64,000 bases of DNA from Sesamum alatum (GCA_034509735.1 JACGWO010000010.1:12041193-12105192), one strand, 5' to 3'. Counted from the first letter of the stretch, positions 46,195-58,970 are shown. Notes: generated from the sequence alone by a model not told the origin. A program made the numbers and translations.

Positions 46195-46507
46195 GAAAAA
46201 CTACATCCAAGAGGTTGGTGTGGTGCCTAGCATTGCCGAGCCAATAGTTTCTCTTCTACCATAACAAGGGGGCTATATCACAAGCGAAGGAACCGAGATC
46301 TCATCACCGATCCAAGCACATACTTAGATGCTGCAACCTATTAAGGGAGATGGTAGGAAGAGGTGACGTTAGGATGGACGGAGTCAGCTCAGCAGACAAT
46401 ACAACAGATCTTTTGACAAACCCTATGTCACAGATCGCTCATACGCAACATCTTGAGAAGATGGGGTTAAGCCATATAGGTGATTAGCTTTAGGTCAAGT
46501 GGGAGAT
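46195..46507 (+). pseudogene. pol: E0 RNase H tail and polypurine tract
   Basis: Continues E0 pol: NYIQEVGVVPSIAEP across target-copy slippage, then ISQAKEPRSHHRSKHILRCC, VSSADNTTDLLTNPM, then AAGTGGGAGAT (46498-46507) next to the 3' LTR. Frame broken after IVS (TCTTCTACCATAACAAG for FCDNNG). Confidence 0.75.
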
Positions 46508-48229
46508 TATTAGAATAGGTGATCATGAAACAAATCTTGTTAGGCTTATGAACCTAATTCTGACATTCATGGTGTAAAATAAGTTTATTCTGAATAAGAG
46601 TGATGTTCAATTACATAATTAATACTTTGATTGTGTTCACTTACTCCTTAATATCTATAACTGTTCAATGCACAACTAAAACCTACAGACTGGAAATAAT
46701 AATCCAAGAAATTGGGTTGCGCGTAGGATGGCAGTCATGAAATCAGTTTCTGTAGATCGGTGTGAATTACTCCAAGTCAAAGGATCCCGAGATTGGGTAT
46801 CGAGGGTCCACTTGAGACTTGCACTAAATGATTGCAGTCACGTTTCATCGACAAGTGACGAGGATCGTCCATGCAATATTAGTGGCTTAGCCAGCTAGGT
46901 GTCGACTGATTAAGGTGACTCACGGGAATTGTCATATGGGAAACCTTGAGTAAGGTTGGTCACTATGACCTGCATTCCCAGTTCTGATAGTATGAGATTG
47001 GTCCTCGAACTTGAGGGACTACTGTGGTCACATGCGCACCATGCGTGTATCTTAGGTTTGGCGAGAGGCTACCAAGCCAAAAGACTTGGTTGTTATAAGC
47101 CCAATCTAGTACAGTTAAGATGTGTAATGTGGACAGTAGGTCCAATGACGGAATCTGTGTCCTATCAAATGATTGACGTAGTGTCTCACCTATACTTTTG
47201 AGACTCGTTCCCTATAAAGTTTGTGGCCACAGAGATTGAACAGTGGGACAAGATCCTAGTGACGTTTCATTGGATAAACGAGTATTGGGCTTAATTTAAG
47301 GATGGGTACTGATGTCCTAAATATCCATACCCTAGACCAATAGTTGTGAGATAGTAGACGGAAGGAAAATGCTCATACACATTACGTATTTATTTGACAT
47401 TTACTAAAAGCCCATTAGGAATTGTTGGACTATTAAATAGGATTTAAAAGTCAATTCCACACAGCCCATCAAGGGATGGACGGACGAGATTGAATATTGG
47501 GGTTTGTTGAGATGAAGGGCTAGGATTAAGTTTGACTTAATTAAACTCTATGTGGACTAGGGTTTGACAAGGTTAAAATCCTAGTTATGTTTAGGAGTGC
47601 CTCTTCGAAGAGTTTGAGTAGGAATAGGAAGAAGGCTTCCTTATAAATACTCCATAAGACACACACACACACAACTACTAATGCTCTACAACTCTCATCT
47701 CACACACATACACACACACATGGCCGCCCCCTCTCTCTCTCTCTCTCTCTCGTCCAACTTCTTTCTCCCACACTCTAAACTGCTTCTAATTCACTTGTCT
47801 TTGATACAAGGGAAAGTTTAACAATCGATCGCATTAACCTAATAGCGTTCGATCGATTGTTCCTCCCTTTTTCTCTTGACCTCGTGCTAGCACGAGGGAA
47901 TCAAGATGCAGTGAATTGCGTGGACAATTTAGAGGGTTCCTACATTAGGATCTCGGTGGCAAAATGTGGAATAACATGTGTAGGCCTAACGGAGAAGTCT
48001 ACAAGGGGTATTTATGAGTCGTAGTGTTCTTTTCATTCCAACCCTATGGTATCCATGATAGTTTGCATACTTTCTTTAATCATGAGATACACCGAACGCC
48101 CGGGAGATTCAAGGCAACACCCTTTAACGCCTTTTTATATTTTCGTTAATGCATGTTTTATTTAAGTTTACCTTTTAATACATCGCGCTTCAGCACGCGC
48201 CTTCTCCCGGGTTGATCCACACAGTCTTA
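46508..48229 (+). repeat. E0 3' LTR
   Basis: 1.72 kb, TATTAGAATAGG (TG eroded to TA) to GATCCACACAGTCTTA (CA eroded to TA). TATAAATA near 47,643 is preceded by eroded TTGAC repeats (47,540-47,590). CA and CT microsatellites lie at 47,655-47,750. Followed by E2 LTR sequence. Confidence 0.78.
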
Positions 48230-51024
48230 TATGGAATTCTTGATTTCGATAGTATAGGATTAGTCCTCGGACTTGAGGAATCATGGCAGTCACGTGCATA
48301 CAAAAATTGTATCTTGAATTTGGCGAGAGGTGATCACTCTATAAGATGGTCATTATAAGCCTTGTCTAGTTCAGTCGGAGTATGTGGCTAAGACGGTGGA
48401 TTTCAAGATAGGATCTGTCCTCTGTCAGTATGTGACGGTTATATCTCCCATGCGCTCTGAGATGGTTAAGACTCTAAAAATCTATGGCCATAGCAATTGA
48501 TTGAGCAGGAAAGGATTTCCTACATCGACCGATAGAGTAAATGCATCTCGGGTATGAAGTATAGTTGCCTAGTCAAGGATGGGAACCAACGCTCAATTCC
48601 ATACCCTAGACTAAGGCTGGGAGACGGTCGACAGTAGGACTGTACCCGTATGGAACTCGAAGCCTAAATGTTCATGCCATTATTCACCTAGTCTTTAGTG
48701 CCATGGATCGTTGCTAGACGGCCACCCATGGTAACGAGCTATTCTCGATTATTGGTTAATAAAAAATTATTGTGTTGGACACAAGCCTGTGTCTAGCTGA
48801 GGGTGAGCGTAAAGAGTCACACACAAATCATTGAAAAGTGATGGAGTTAATTTGGAATTAATTTTGAATTAATTATTGAAGAGGTGAATTAATTTAATTG
48901 TTAGAATTGGTGACCAGAAAGTCAATGTGAATGGCTGTTCTGAGAACCATTCGCCAATCTTTGAACGAAAGTAATATTATGTTAATGAATGTAGTGAGGA
49001 TTCATCATTGGCAACGAAGAGTTTGTTGTGCTTACTGCTAGCATTGAATGTGGTTTTGATATCACAACAAGCGCCCACAAACTAGACATATGAATCCAAG
49101 AAATTGGATTTCTCATAAGTTGGCGGTCATGGAACCAACTTCTGTAGATCGGTCTGAAACACTCCAAGTCGAAGACCTCGATATTGGGTATCGAAGGTCC
49201 TATAGAGACTTGCACTAAGGATTGCATTCATTGGATGAGTACCATGTTTCATCGGGGACAGACGTTGGACGTCTATGTAATATTAGTGGGTTGGTTGACA
49301 AGGGTGTCGGCTGACTGGGTGACTAGCGGGAATCGTCATATGGAAGCCATACGGGCTTGGTCGGTATGACTTGTATTCACGGTTTCAATAGTCTGGGTTT
49401 AGTCCTTAGACTTGAGGAATCACGATGGTCGCTTACATATAAAGGTTGTATCTTGAATCTGGCGAGAGGTGATTGTGTTATAAGACATAGCCATCATAAA
49501 CCTTGTCAGTGCAGTCGGAGTACGTAGAGAGGATGGTGGATTCCAAGATAGAATTTGTCCCTGTCAAAGATTATGATAGTGAGATCTCCTATGCGCTCTG
49601 AGAAGGTATTAGACTCTCAAAGTCTATGGCCATACCACTTGATTGAGTGGGAAAGGATTTCCGACGTCAATCATAGAGTTAAACCTCTCATGGATGCCTA
49701 AGTCAAGGATGAGAACCAACACCGTATTCCATGCCCTACACTAAGGCCAGGAGACAGGAGACAGTAGGACCGTACCTGTATGTAACTCGGAGGCTAATCT
49801 CACCTCTCTCTCTCTCTGTCGTCCACCCTCTACTACTCTCTCCAAGACTTTCCTTTGCTCTTCTTGATTCATTCAAGGTAGAACATTAGGGACATCGATA
49901 GCCTTAATAAATAGCGTTGTATCGATGTCTCTTCTCCTTTAAACAACTTCTTGCTAGCACGAGAGTTCGTTACTATCCGGTGAAGCATGTGGACGATTTA
50001 GAGGGTCTCTACATTGAGATCTTGGTGGTAAAACGGGGAACAATGCGTGTAGCCGAACGAAGAAGACTACGAGGGTAACGTTTCTTCTTTACATTTCTTG
50101 TTCTCGAAATTCTATGGCCTCCATGTTGTGTACTTTCTTGAACATGATACACTGAACACCCCGGAAGAATCAAGGGCACACCCCTTGATCCATATGCATG
50201 TTTGATGTATACTTTAATTCCAGTTATTTTGCGCTTTATGTTTTTATATTACGCCACCCCCCGCGCTTTCGCCGCGCCTTTCCCGGGCCGATCCACACGT
50301 TACATTAATTGTATTAAATTAATTCTTGGTGGGAATAAATGATTGAATTATTCATGCGGAATTATCCATTGGATGGATGATCCAAAATTTAGTAAATTGA
50401 AATAATTAAATTTTTGATTTGGCCTTTAAAATTAATCGGATATATTTAAAGGAGGCGTGGCTAATTGATTAGTAGATTGGATTCACTAATAAATTGGTAG
50501 ATGGACTTGTCTAATTAATGGATTGGATTCATTAATTAGTAGAGTGGGCTAGAAATAATTAATTGGATTAATTATTGTATTGGGCCTAATTAATTAAGTG
50601 GATTGGATTCATTAAATTAATTATGCATTCGGGACTGTAATTATTTAATTGGATTGAATATTCACTTGAAAATTAAAATATTGGATATTTTATTTAATTG
50701 TATTAAATAAATAAGTCCAATAAATTTAGTAATTGGGCTCTGATTAATTTGTAGGACAAACTAATTGAGCCCGGTCCAAATGCACATGCCCAGCCCACAA
50801 TTGACTTTCCCTAAGTCAAAGCTTGACATTCCCTGTAGAGAGAAAGCCATCTACATACATGAACGCTCTTTTACAAATATGTGTTTATATTACGCGTTTA
50901 TACACCGATAGCCCGGGAACGGTCAATGGCACACCCCTTGAACGCGATTTAAATTCTATTATTTTGCACATTTTTATCTCCTCCGCACTTCCGCCGCATT
51001 CCCGGACCGATCCACTTTCCATCA
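48230..51024 (+). repeat. E2 5' LTR, partial and interrupted
   Basis: Parts 48230-48898 and 50310-51024 flank an inserted solo LTR. The sequence TATGGAATTCTTGATTTCGATAG... matches the middle of related LTRs, so the first roughly 0.45 kb is missing; it should have lain on the far side of E0. The end, GGACCGATCCACTTTCCATCA, is followed by the primer site at 51027, which identifies it as a 5' LTR. Confidence 0.7.
48899..50304 (+). mobile_element. Copia solo LTR in E2 LTR
   Basis: TGTTAGAATTGGTGACC...ATCCACACGTTACA, 1,406 bp, with perfect TTAAT duplications (48894-48898, 50305-50309). Shorter than other LTRs in the nest: the AT-rich middle and the TTGAC cluster are absent, so an internal deletion is likely. 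Confidence 0.85.
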
Positions 51025-52747
51025 AGTGGTATCGAAGCCCCGATCAGTGTATATGGCTATGGATTACATGTTTTCATGTGTGCAAGCATGTTCAACATGT
51101 TTAGATCGACTTTAAAAGCATGTGTTTATTGCTTTTAATTTTCATAATTATTTGTTGAAATTTGCATGATTAATTATGTTGATTAATCATGGATATTCGG
51201 GTGATTTTAGAAAATTGAATTTTCTGAAATCTGGGTATCTATTTTTAGTTTTGTATGTGCAGAATAAATAAATAAAAAAATTACAGCTGCAGCAGCCGCT
51301 GCCGGTCGGCAGCAGGCTGCCTGCTACCTGCGCTCGCGCGCCCAGCACGGGCAGTGGCGCCTGCGCTCGCGCACGCCCAGGCCGGCTGTGCGGCCGGATG
51401 GCACGGCCGAACGGCTGGGCAGTTTTCTCCCCAGTTTTCTAGAAAATTGGATTTTCTGGTATTTTACATATTTTTTTCTGGAATATTAAATTTATGGTTG
51501 AGTTAATTTTTGTTTAAAATGATTTTTCCTAAAATTAAATTTCCTAAGATTATTTTGGAAATGGTTTCCAAAAAAAGAAAAATGTACATGGGTTGAGACG
51601 AGGTTTCTAATATCCATTTTTAATTGTATTTTTGACATGTATTTTCTACATTTAATTATGTTTTGGAATGAGATTGGATATCATTGATTTAATACATAGT
51701 TTGTATTATTTGGGGCATGATTATATTGGATATGTAATTATGTTGTGTTTTGTTAATTGGATGAACAATGGATGATCACAAAGCCGATTGACATGTGTAT
51801 GGTTTTAAATTTTTGTTGGGTGGGGCCTTCGTGCCTCTTAATCTTCTTATCTCTCTCGTTTTATGCCTTGTAATAAAAAAGGCTTGCTCTCTCCCTATTA
51901 TTGTATCCCCCCCCCCCCCCCGAACTTCTGTTTGGGGTTTCTTAATTTTAGATGTAATGATTAGATAGGTGGAGAGGGTTTCATTTTTGTAATAGAATGT
52001 AAGGAGGAAAGCCCAAGGCGTTGGAGGCCCATGGAGGAGGGCATAGGTTGGCCCAGAGAGGATCCATGAAAAGAGGCCCGATGGTCGAAGCCTACGATGG
52101 AGAGTCCAAGAAGATGAAGAGGTAGTACAAGGCCCAGTAGCTTGATAATGGGTTAAAAATCTTGTAATAGTGTAAGCCTACCCTAGATTGACATAGATCC
52201 ACTACGGGCACAGTGGGTCGCATAGGATTGGTCTTGTGATGATCCAACATGGGCATGCTAGGTTTATTATTTTGCATGTGATGCATTTAGTTTTATTATG
52301 AATGCTTTATTAAATGCTTTGAGTATTTAATCACATGCGAATATACCTAATGTGATGAGGTCTCAGTCAATTCTCAATCAAACTCTCACTTGGTTGGACC
52401 AAGTTGAAATATTAGGCCCATGATGGATTTGGATCGAAATGGTTTTGATCTGTCCAAGCCTTCCATCCATAGCAATATTGTGAGGAAGCTACCGCTACCC
52501 AAAATGTGGTCTCACGAGTCGTGACGCACTTGGAATAGAGGAAAGTTGCACCGTTGTTGTGAACAAACAGTATGCTCATTGTTTCCCTGTCTCACTAGTA
52601 GTAGGGGACGACAATTATGGTATGATTTGGTTGATGGGTCAGGTCTAACATCGAGTAGCATGATTCGCTTGGAGTCCTCGGGATCATGTGAAGAGGTGAG
52701 GTAAAATATCTTGGGAATCTCATTAGATGGGAATGGTGTAGGATACC
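51025..52747 (+). other. E2 primer site and untranslated leader
   Basis: The primer site TGGTATCGAAGCC (from 51027) is one substitution from the E1 form. The leader has a GC-rich island at 51285-51420, a 15-base C run at 51907-51921, GGATGATCACAAAGCC (51,770) and one intact CACGAGTCGTG (52513-52523), the second copy being mutated. It ends at 52747 where LTR G is inserted at GATACC. gag is not found in the window. Confidence 0.75.
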
Positions 52748-53193
52748 TGTTAGAATAGGTGACCAGAAAGCGAATAGGTTTGGCATTTTGTAACCTATTT
52801 GACAATATAATGTAATGTAATATCATGTGATGAATAAAATGAGTATTCATTACCATTGGTACCTTTTTTATTGTGCTCATTTTCCGTATGTTTAAAAACG
52901 TTGTTTTACATATATCACAACAAAGCCTACAGAAAATGGTTAACAACTCATGCAGTTGGAGCACGCATTGAATGGTGGTTATGAAACAAACTGATAAAGA
53001 GTTGGGTCTGAAATGTTCCAAGTCAAGGACCTCGAGACAGGGCATCGAAAGTCTTATAGAGACTTGCACCAAGAGTCGTATTCATTGGATGAGTGTCGTG
53101 GTTCATTGGCAACAGGCGTGGGAAGCCTATAAGGTCTTCGTGGGTTGGTCAACTGGGGTCGAGCCGACTGAACTAACTTGCGGGGATCGCGGC

Positions 53194-53608
53194 CTGTGCG
53201 CGCATCCCTCAGGGCGTCCCTGGCAGCACAGCCCTTGCACGCGGGCACGGCCTGATTGGCCGCGCGTCTGCCCGCGTGCGCGCGCGCCTGGCAGCGCATC
53301 CAGTGCACACGGTCGGAAGCGCCTGCAGCTGTTCGCGCCTTGCTGTGTGCACCACGCGCACAATCAGCCGACGACTGCCGTGTGTACCGTTTCTTGCTTT
53401 GTTTTATTATTTCTGTTACGTTTTTCAAAAAATCAAGAAATACCAAGAATCACCAAGAATTCATGTAGTACCAATACGATAAACAACATGAAAAATGACA
53501 TGCTTGAAACATAAATCAAGAACAACATAAATCATGCTTTTACACGTATTTCATGCTTTAACACACATGAAATCCTAGGCCTATACACCGAACCGGCTCC
53601 GATACCAC
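53194..53608 (-). other. E3 surplus leader fragment and second primer site
   Basis: Reverse complement of TGGTATCGGAGCC next to the 3' LTR, then about 240 bp of AT-rich leader, then GC-rich sequence (53194-53370). The latter aligns with the proper E3 leader at about 60,035-60,150 through GCATCCCTCAGGG and GTACCGTTTCTTGC. It stops in the middle of the GC island. Confidence 0.8.
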
Positions 53609-54952
53609 TGAAAGCCTAACGAAGGCATGTGGATCGTCCTGGGAGGAGCGCGAGTACAGAACCGCGATATAAAATAAATTGCGATTTTAAAACATGCTCA
53701 TACATAAATAAAATAATAAAATAATCCATGGGGCCTTTAAATAAATAAAATAAATAATAATATTTATTTTAAGCCCACTTAATTTATTTCAATAAATTTA
53801 ATTTATTTATTAGTTAATTCCTCTTAATCCAATTAAAGGAATCAACATCCCAAGAAAGAAAAGAGAACCGATTAAATTTAAGTTAAATTGTTCAACCGCT
53901 CTAAATTAATTTCAAATTAAATACCTTTGATGCGTGCGGATTGTGTGTGACTCTTTCGGCTTACCCTCAGCTAGACTTGGCCGAATTCCCAACCATCTTA
54001 TGACAGGAATTCGTCAGTCACCATGGGTGGCCGTCTAGCAACGGTCCATGGCACTAGAGACTAGGTGAATGTTTATGGTGTGAACATTTAGGCTCTTTAC
54101 TATGTTTATCCTTCCACCTACAATCTCACTGCTTAGATTGTAGGGCATGGAACTGTAGGTACCCATTCTCGACCTAAGCCTTACCTCATCCATACTACAC
54201 GTCACAAGGGTCCTACCCATTTGTTCAGTTACTATGGCCATAGATTTATCGGGGACGAGTCTCAGAGTAAAGTGAGATATTGCCGTCAGCCTTCTGATAG
54301 GAGATGCATCCTCTCTTAGGACCTACTGTCACGTTACACATCTTGACTGTACTAGATAGGGCTTATGACTACCGAGTTACTCGACTTGGCAGCCTTTCGC
54401 CATACCTATGAAACAGGCACAGTGTGTAGGTGATCTCAGTAACCCCTGAAATCCAAGGATCAATTCGTACTGTTGGAACTTGGAATATAAGTCATACCTG
54501 ACTGGCCCTACTCAAGGTCTTACATATGACGGTTCCCACGAGTCACCTCAGTCAGCAGCCACTTAGCTGGCTGACCTACTAACATTGCATGGACGAGCCT
54601 GGTCACTTATCGATGAAACGCGACTGCAAATGCTTAGTGCAAGTCTCACACAGATTCTCGATACCCTATCTCGAGATTCCTTGACTTGGAATATTTCAGA
54701 TCGATCCGGTGAAATTGATTTCATAAACCACCATCCAATGCGCAGTTCTAGTTTCCCGGAATGTGTTTCCGGTCTGTGGGCGTTGCTTGTATAGCGAACA
54801 GTTAACGTAAAGCAGTAAGTGAACTCAAACAAAGTTCTAAGCCAAATGAATATCACTTTCTTATTTATTATAATTTATTAAAACGCTGAAATTGTTTAGG
54901 CATAGGTTACATTAGCCCAATCAGATTGGCTTCACGGTCACCTATTCTAACA
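53609..54952 (-). repeat. E3 3' LTR
   Basis: TGTTAGAATAGGTGACCG...GGCTTTCA on the minus strand, 1,344 bp. It lacks about 0.67 kb, from CATACATAAAT to AATCCATGGGGCC, that the 5' LTR keeps, including promoter and TTGAC cluster. It retains about 160 bp (around 54,350-54,510) that the 5' LTR lost. Confidence 0.85.
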
Positions 54953-55003
54953 ATCTCACAGTTGACCTAAAGCCAATCGTCCATATGCCTAATCCCCATC
55001 TTC

Positions 55004-55534
55004 TCAAGATGCTGCATATGAGGAATTTATGACATAGGCTGTGTCAACAGATCTGTTGTGTTGTCTGCTGAGCTGACTCGGTCCATCCCGGACGTCACCT
55101 CTTCCTACCATTTCCCTCAAAAGGTGGTAGCGTGTAAGAATGTGCTTTGATCGGTGATGGGATGTCATTTGATTTTCTTGCGATATCGCTCCGCTGTTAT
55201 CACAAAAGATAACCACGGGCTTGGCAATGCTAGGCAGCACACCCAACTCGTGGATGTAGTTTATCATCCAAACCGCTTCTTTGGCAGCTTTTGAAGCTGC
55301 TTTGTATTTGGTCTCAGTGGTGGAATCAGATGTGGTTTCTTGCTTGGAACTTTTCCATGCCACCACACCACCATTGAGCCTGAATACATAACCCGACTGA
55401 GACTTGGCATCGTCGTCATCCGCCTGGAAGCTAGCATCGCTAAAGCCTTCCAGGATTAACTCTCTATTGCCATAGACCAAGAATATTTCCTTAGTCCTCC
55501 TCAGGTACTTAAGATGTTCTTGACCGCATTCCAA
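55004..55534 (-). pseudogene. pol: E3 RNase H
   Basis: Open 176 codons. GFSDASFQADDDDAKSQSGY and GGVVAWKSSKQETTSDSTTE are readable; the normal TEAEY is TKYKA here, so a conserved acidic residue is lost. CDNSGAISQENQ and SKHILTRYHLLREMVGRGDV follow; the C-terminus then leaves frame (SQLSRQHNRS for the usual SADNTADPLT). Confidence 0.78.
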
Positions 55535-56560
55535 TGTGCCTCGCCTGCACAGGACTGATATCCACTTGTTACACTTAAGGCCTCGTGCAGTGGACGGTAT
55601 ATTGGATGCTGCCTATGGCAGAAAGCATAGGGAATGCACTTCATTCTTTCAAGTTCCTCATCAGTCTTGGGAGACTGTTTCTTGAATAGCTTGATCCCAT
55701 GCCTCATGGGAAGGAAACCTCGTTTGGAGCTATCCATGTGAAATCTTTTCAGGACTTTCTCCACATATGAGTTTTGGGTTAATTCTAACATTCTCTTAGA
55801 TCTGTCCCTGATGATCTGGATGCCTAGAATGTAGGAGGCTTCACCCAAATCCTTCATGGAAAATTGAGTGGATAACCATGCTTTTGTTTTACTTAACATT
55901 CTAACATCATTCCCTATGAGTGGAATGTCGTCCACATAAAGTACTAGGAACACTACAGAGCTCCCATTGACTTTTTTGTATACACAAGGGTCAGATTCGT
56001 TTTTGAAAAAATCATATCCTCGTATGATTTCATCAAAGTGAATGTTCCAACTACAGGACGCTTGTTTGAGGCCATAGATGGACTTTTGGAGACGGCAGAC
56101 CTTCTGCTCTTCTCCAACAACCGTGAATCCCTCCGGCTGATCCATGTAGATCTCTTTCTCAACAATGCCGTTGAGAAATGCCGTTTTCACGTCCATCCAC
56201 CATATTTCATAAGCATACCATGGTGCTATGGCAAGCAGGATACGAATAGACTTAGTCATGGCTACTGGCGAATAGGTATCCTCAAAGTCGACCTCGAGTC
56301 AATGACTGTATCCTTTTGCCACTAGCCTAGCTTTAAAGGTCGTAACTTCTCCATCAACGTCAAGTTTACGCTTATAGACCCATTTATACCCGACTGGTTT
56401 AACGCCTTTGGGTGGGTCTACAAGTTTCCAAACTTGGTTCTTACTCATGGAGTCCATTTCGGCTTTCATGGCCTCAAGCCATTTTCCCGAGTCGGTGTCA
56501 GATATCGCATCCCCGTATGTCTTGGGATTCTTGTCTAATTAGCTGGTCACGTTTAGAAAC
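55501..56560 (-). pseudogene. pol: E3 reverse transcriptase
   Basis: Open for 252 codons from 56259: WWMDVKTAFLNGIVEKEIYM, LQKSIYGLKQASCSWN, active-site YVDD at 55938-55927, LGIQIIRDRSKRMLELTQ. The N-terminal part ([16 protein letters not shown] equivalent, 56,300-56,400) is in other frames, with a break near 56,300. The end is damaged around 55,600 (CHRQHPIYRPLHEA), where about 20 bases are altered. Confidence 0.8.
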
Positions 56561-56728
56561 CCATACCTTACGGGAGGGCAGACACTCTAGCTAACCTATA
56601 GAGGATGGGAATGTCAATGGTGACTGTGGGCGCAAACATGACAGGAGCTGGCGGCTCAGGTACCATGGTTGGCTTCTCGTGAGGTTGTTCGACATGCCTG
56701 GCATGTTGAACCTCCAAGGTAGCTCAAC

Positions 56729-57460
56729 CTATTGGGTATTTATCCTGATACCTCTAAGTGAGGTATCCGTAGCTTCTGGAATTGATGACTGATTCTTCTC
56801 ATTTGACTCCTCAAGGATCAAGTCATCACGTTGGAAACCCGTTGGAAAACCTTTTTCCAAGAACACTGCATTCTTTAAAACAAATACCTTTTGTTCCAAG
56901 GGGTTATAGAAATAATAACCTGCAGCTTCTTTAAGGTATCCAATGAACCTGCACAATCTAGACCTTGATTCTAACTTGTCTCCCACTATCCTCTTGACGT
57001 ATGCAGGGCTACCCCACACTTTCAAGTAGTTGTAAGATGCAGGCTTGTCGTGCCATATTTCATATGGTGTTTGGGGTACCACATTGGTCCACGCTAAGTT
57101 TAATAACTTGGCTACAGTTTCTAGTGCGTAGCCCCAAAAAGACAAGGGCAATTCGGTAAAACTCATTATGGATCGGACCATGTCCAACAAGATTGCGGTG
57201 TCCCGGGAGGTGTCCATTCAGAGATTATACCGTTTTCTCTTAGATAATCAAGGAATTCATTACTAAGGTATTTGCCGCCTCGGTTTGACCGCAGGACTTT
57301 AATTTTGCACCCAGTTTGATTCTCGACTACAAGTCTGAATTCTTTAAACCTCTCAAGAGCTTTAGAATTGTACCTCATCAGATAAACATAACCGTACCGT
57401 GAATGATCATCGGTGAAGGTTATGAAGTAGGAGAACCCACCTCAGGCTTGCGTACTTAGT
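56729..57460 (-). pseudogene. pol: E3 integrase C-terminal half, catalytic Glu deleted
   Basis: TDDHSRYGYVY and FKEFRLVVENQTGCKIKVLR are followed by SEWTPPGTPQ at about 57,200. There about 32 bases are missing relative to E1 (the LNGVSERRNRT segment with the third catalytic acid), and the frame shifts into LLDMVRSIMSFTELPLSFWG (56729-57217). A stop also replaces Arg in TQARGGFS near 57,444. Integrase activity is not possible. Confidence 0.8.
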
Positions 57461-58446
57461 GGTCCACACACGTCTATATGGACCAAGTCCAATAGACCCG
57501 TGGCAAGCCTGCTTTGTCCTACAAAAAGCTTCTTGGTCATTTTCCCTGTAAGGCAGGATTCACAAGTTGGTAGATCACTCAAATTCCCAACCTCTAGGTT
57601 CTTTGATTCTACCAATTTCTTCATCCTTTCTTGAGAGATATGACGTAGCCTTGCATGCCACAGTTGTGCATTCCTGTCATAATCTATTTTACGTTTGTGT
57701 TGATTGTTCATAACGAAATTTAATTGTTGTAAGATATAGAGACCGTTATTAAGTGTATCAAGCAGATGAGCAAATCCACCCTTCATCAAATAAAAGCAAT
57801 TTTTATTGATCGAAAACTCATAACCACTATTGTCTAACAATGGAATGGAAATAATATTTTTGATCATGCTAGGTACATAATAAACCCGTTCTAATTCTAT
57901 ACTAATACGAGCACTAACTACTGAGGTGGTGGATCCTAAGGCTTCTGCCGAGATGGCCTTGCCATTGCCAAGCTTTAGGACTATTTCACTGCTACTCAGT
58001 CTTCTGCTTCTTTTCGACACCTGCAAGTCATTGCAAATGTGAGCTCCACAGTCGGTATCTAATACCCAAAAGTCAGAGTTAGTAACCATATTAATCTCAA
58101 TAAAAAATATACATTGCTTCGATAGGAGTTTGGGGTAATCCCTCTTCCAATGCCCTTTCTCACGGCAATGAATACATATGTCATTTTGCCCTCGATTGTT
58201 GCTTTGGGTCAAAATTCCTTTTTCCTTTACCTCTCCCCACCTTGGCAACGGGAACATAGTGTTGGTAGCGGCTTTGAGCGCCTTTCCCTTTTCCTTCTTC
58301 CTTTTCGAACGTCTGGCACCCTTGCCTTTCGTTTTGGAAGTCGAAGCCTCTCCAAACAATACCGACGGCGCAGAATTTTTGGTCGTTGCCTCGTACTGCA
58401 CCAACATGTTGATCAACTCATGGATACCCTTCTCAAGAGTATTCAT
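57442..58446 (-). pseudogene. pol: E3 nucleocapsid, protease and pre-integrase region
   Basis: The longest readable frame in the nest, 334 codons. Gag tail (LEKGIHELINMLVQYE), Lys-rich linker, then the zinc knuckle at about 58,178-58,137 in which the last Cys is Tyr (CIHCREKGHWKRDY). The protease motif is DTDCGAHIC (58,059-58,051), Gly of DTG changed to Asp. The pre-integrase zinc region (HARLRHIS, CESC) and HIDVCGP follow. Open, but two of its active motifs are mutated. Confidence 0.85.
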
Positions 58447-58970
58447 GTTGTATTTAACAATGAATTGATCGAAGGAGGGTGGCAGTGACTGAAGGTCACA
58501 TCAATGTACGTCTCGTTATCGAGCCCTGCTTTGAAGTCTTCGAGCTTTTCCACCAAGGTAAGCATCTTGACCCCATGCTCATATACAGAGGATCCTTTGG
58601 TCATTTTAGTTCCAAAGAATACCTTCGCTGCGACATACCTAGTATGCCGGTTTGGGACTACATAGCAATCCTTCAGGCGAGCCATAATGGAATGGACATT
58701 GTCTAGCCTCTCATACTGCTTCTGTATCTCATTTATCATAGACGCAAGTATGATGCTACGAACTTTCCGGTTATCCTGATGCCAAGTCTTGAACGTCTCA
58801 CGTTCTTCGGGCATGGATCCTTCCAGCAAAGTTCGAGGAAACGGCTTGTACATGACTTAGCCTTGGTTCTCATAATCGAGGACTATCCTCAGATTGCGCA
58901 ACCAGTCGTTGTAATTGGTTCCATTTAACTTGTCGGTCTGAAGTACGGTTGATAATGGGTTCTTAGACAT
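58443..58970 (-). pseudogene. gag: E3 gag, capsid part
   Basis: The ATG at 58970-58968 starts MSKNPLSTVLQTDKLNGTNY; a stop follows ENQG at about 58,858, and the frame is open again from 58853 (MYKPFPRTLLEGSMPEERET...). A missing C near 58,490 (GACCTTCAG for GACCCTTCAG) shifts it before LPPSFDQF. Same domain as the E1 gag; two lesions. Confidence 0.82.

Larger units (their letters stand above)
19601..48229 (+). mobile_element. E0: old Ty1/copia element, 5'-truncated and interrupted by other elements
   Basis: Leader sequence matching the E1 leader starts at about 19,630 (GGATGATCACAAAGCC, against 38,243 in E1). It continues, with interruptions, through gag (25003), protease, integrase, RT and RNase H to a polypurine tract (46498-46506) and a 3' LTR (46508-48229). 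Interruptions: solo LTR 20786-24955, gypsy-type solo LTR 25312-27101, solo LTR 28856-32071, reverse solo LTR plus E1 at 33750-46194. Each has a 5-bp target duplication, one of them imperfect and one changed by extra A residues. The 5' LTR and primer site are missing. Coding parts carry many stops. The 3' LTR abuts E2 LTR sequence, so E0 inserted into that LTR. Confidence 0.85.

Noticed and set aside
53054..53514. Open frames around the second GC island
   Set aside because: Same cause: stop-poor GC-rich leader sequence. They cross the target/element junction, so they cannot be old genes.
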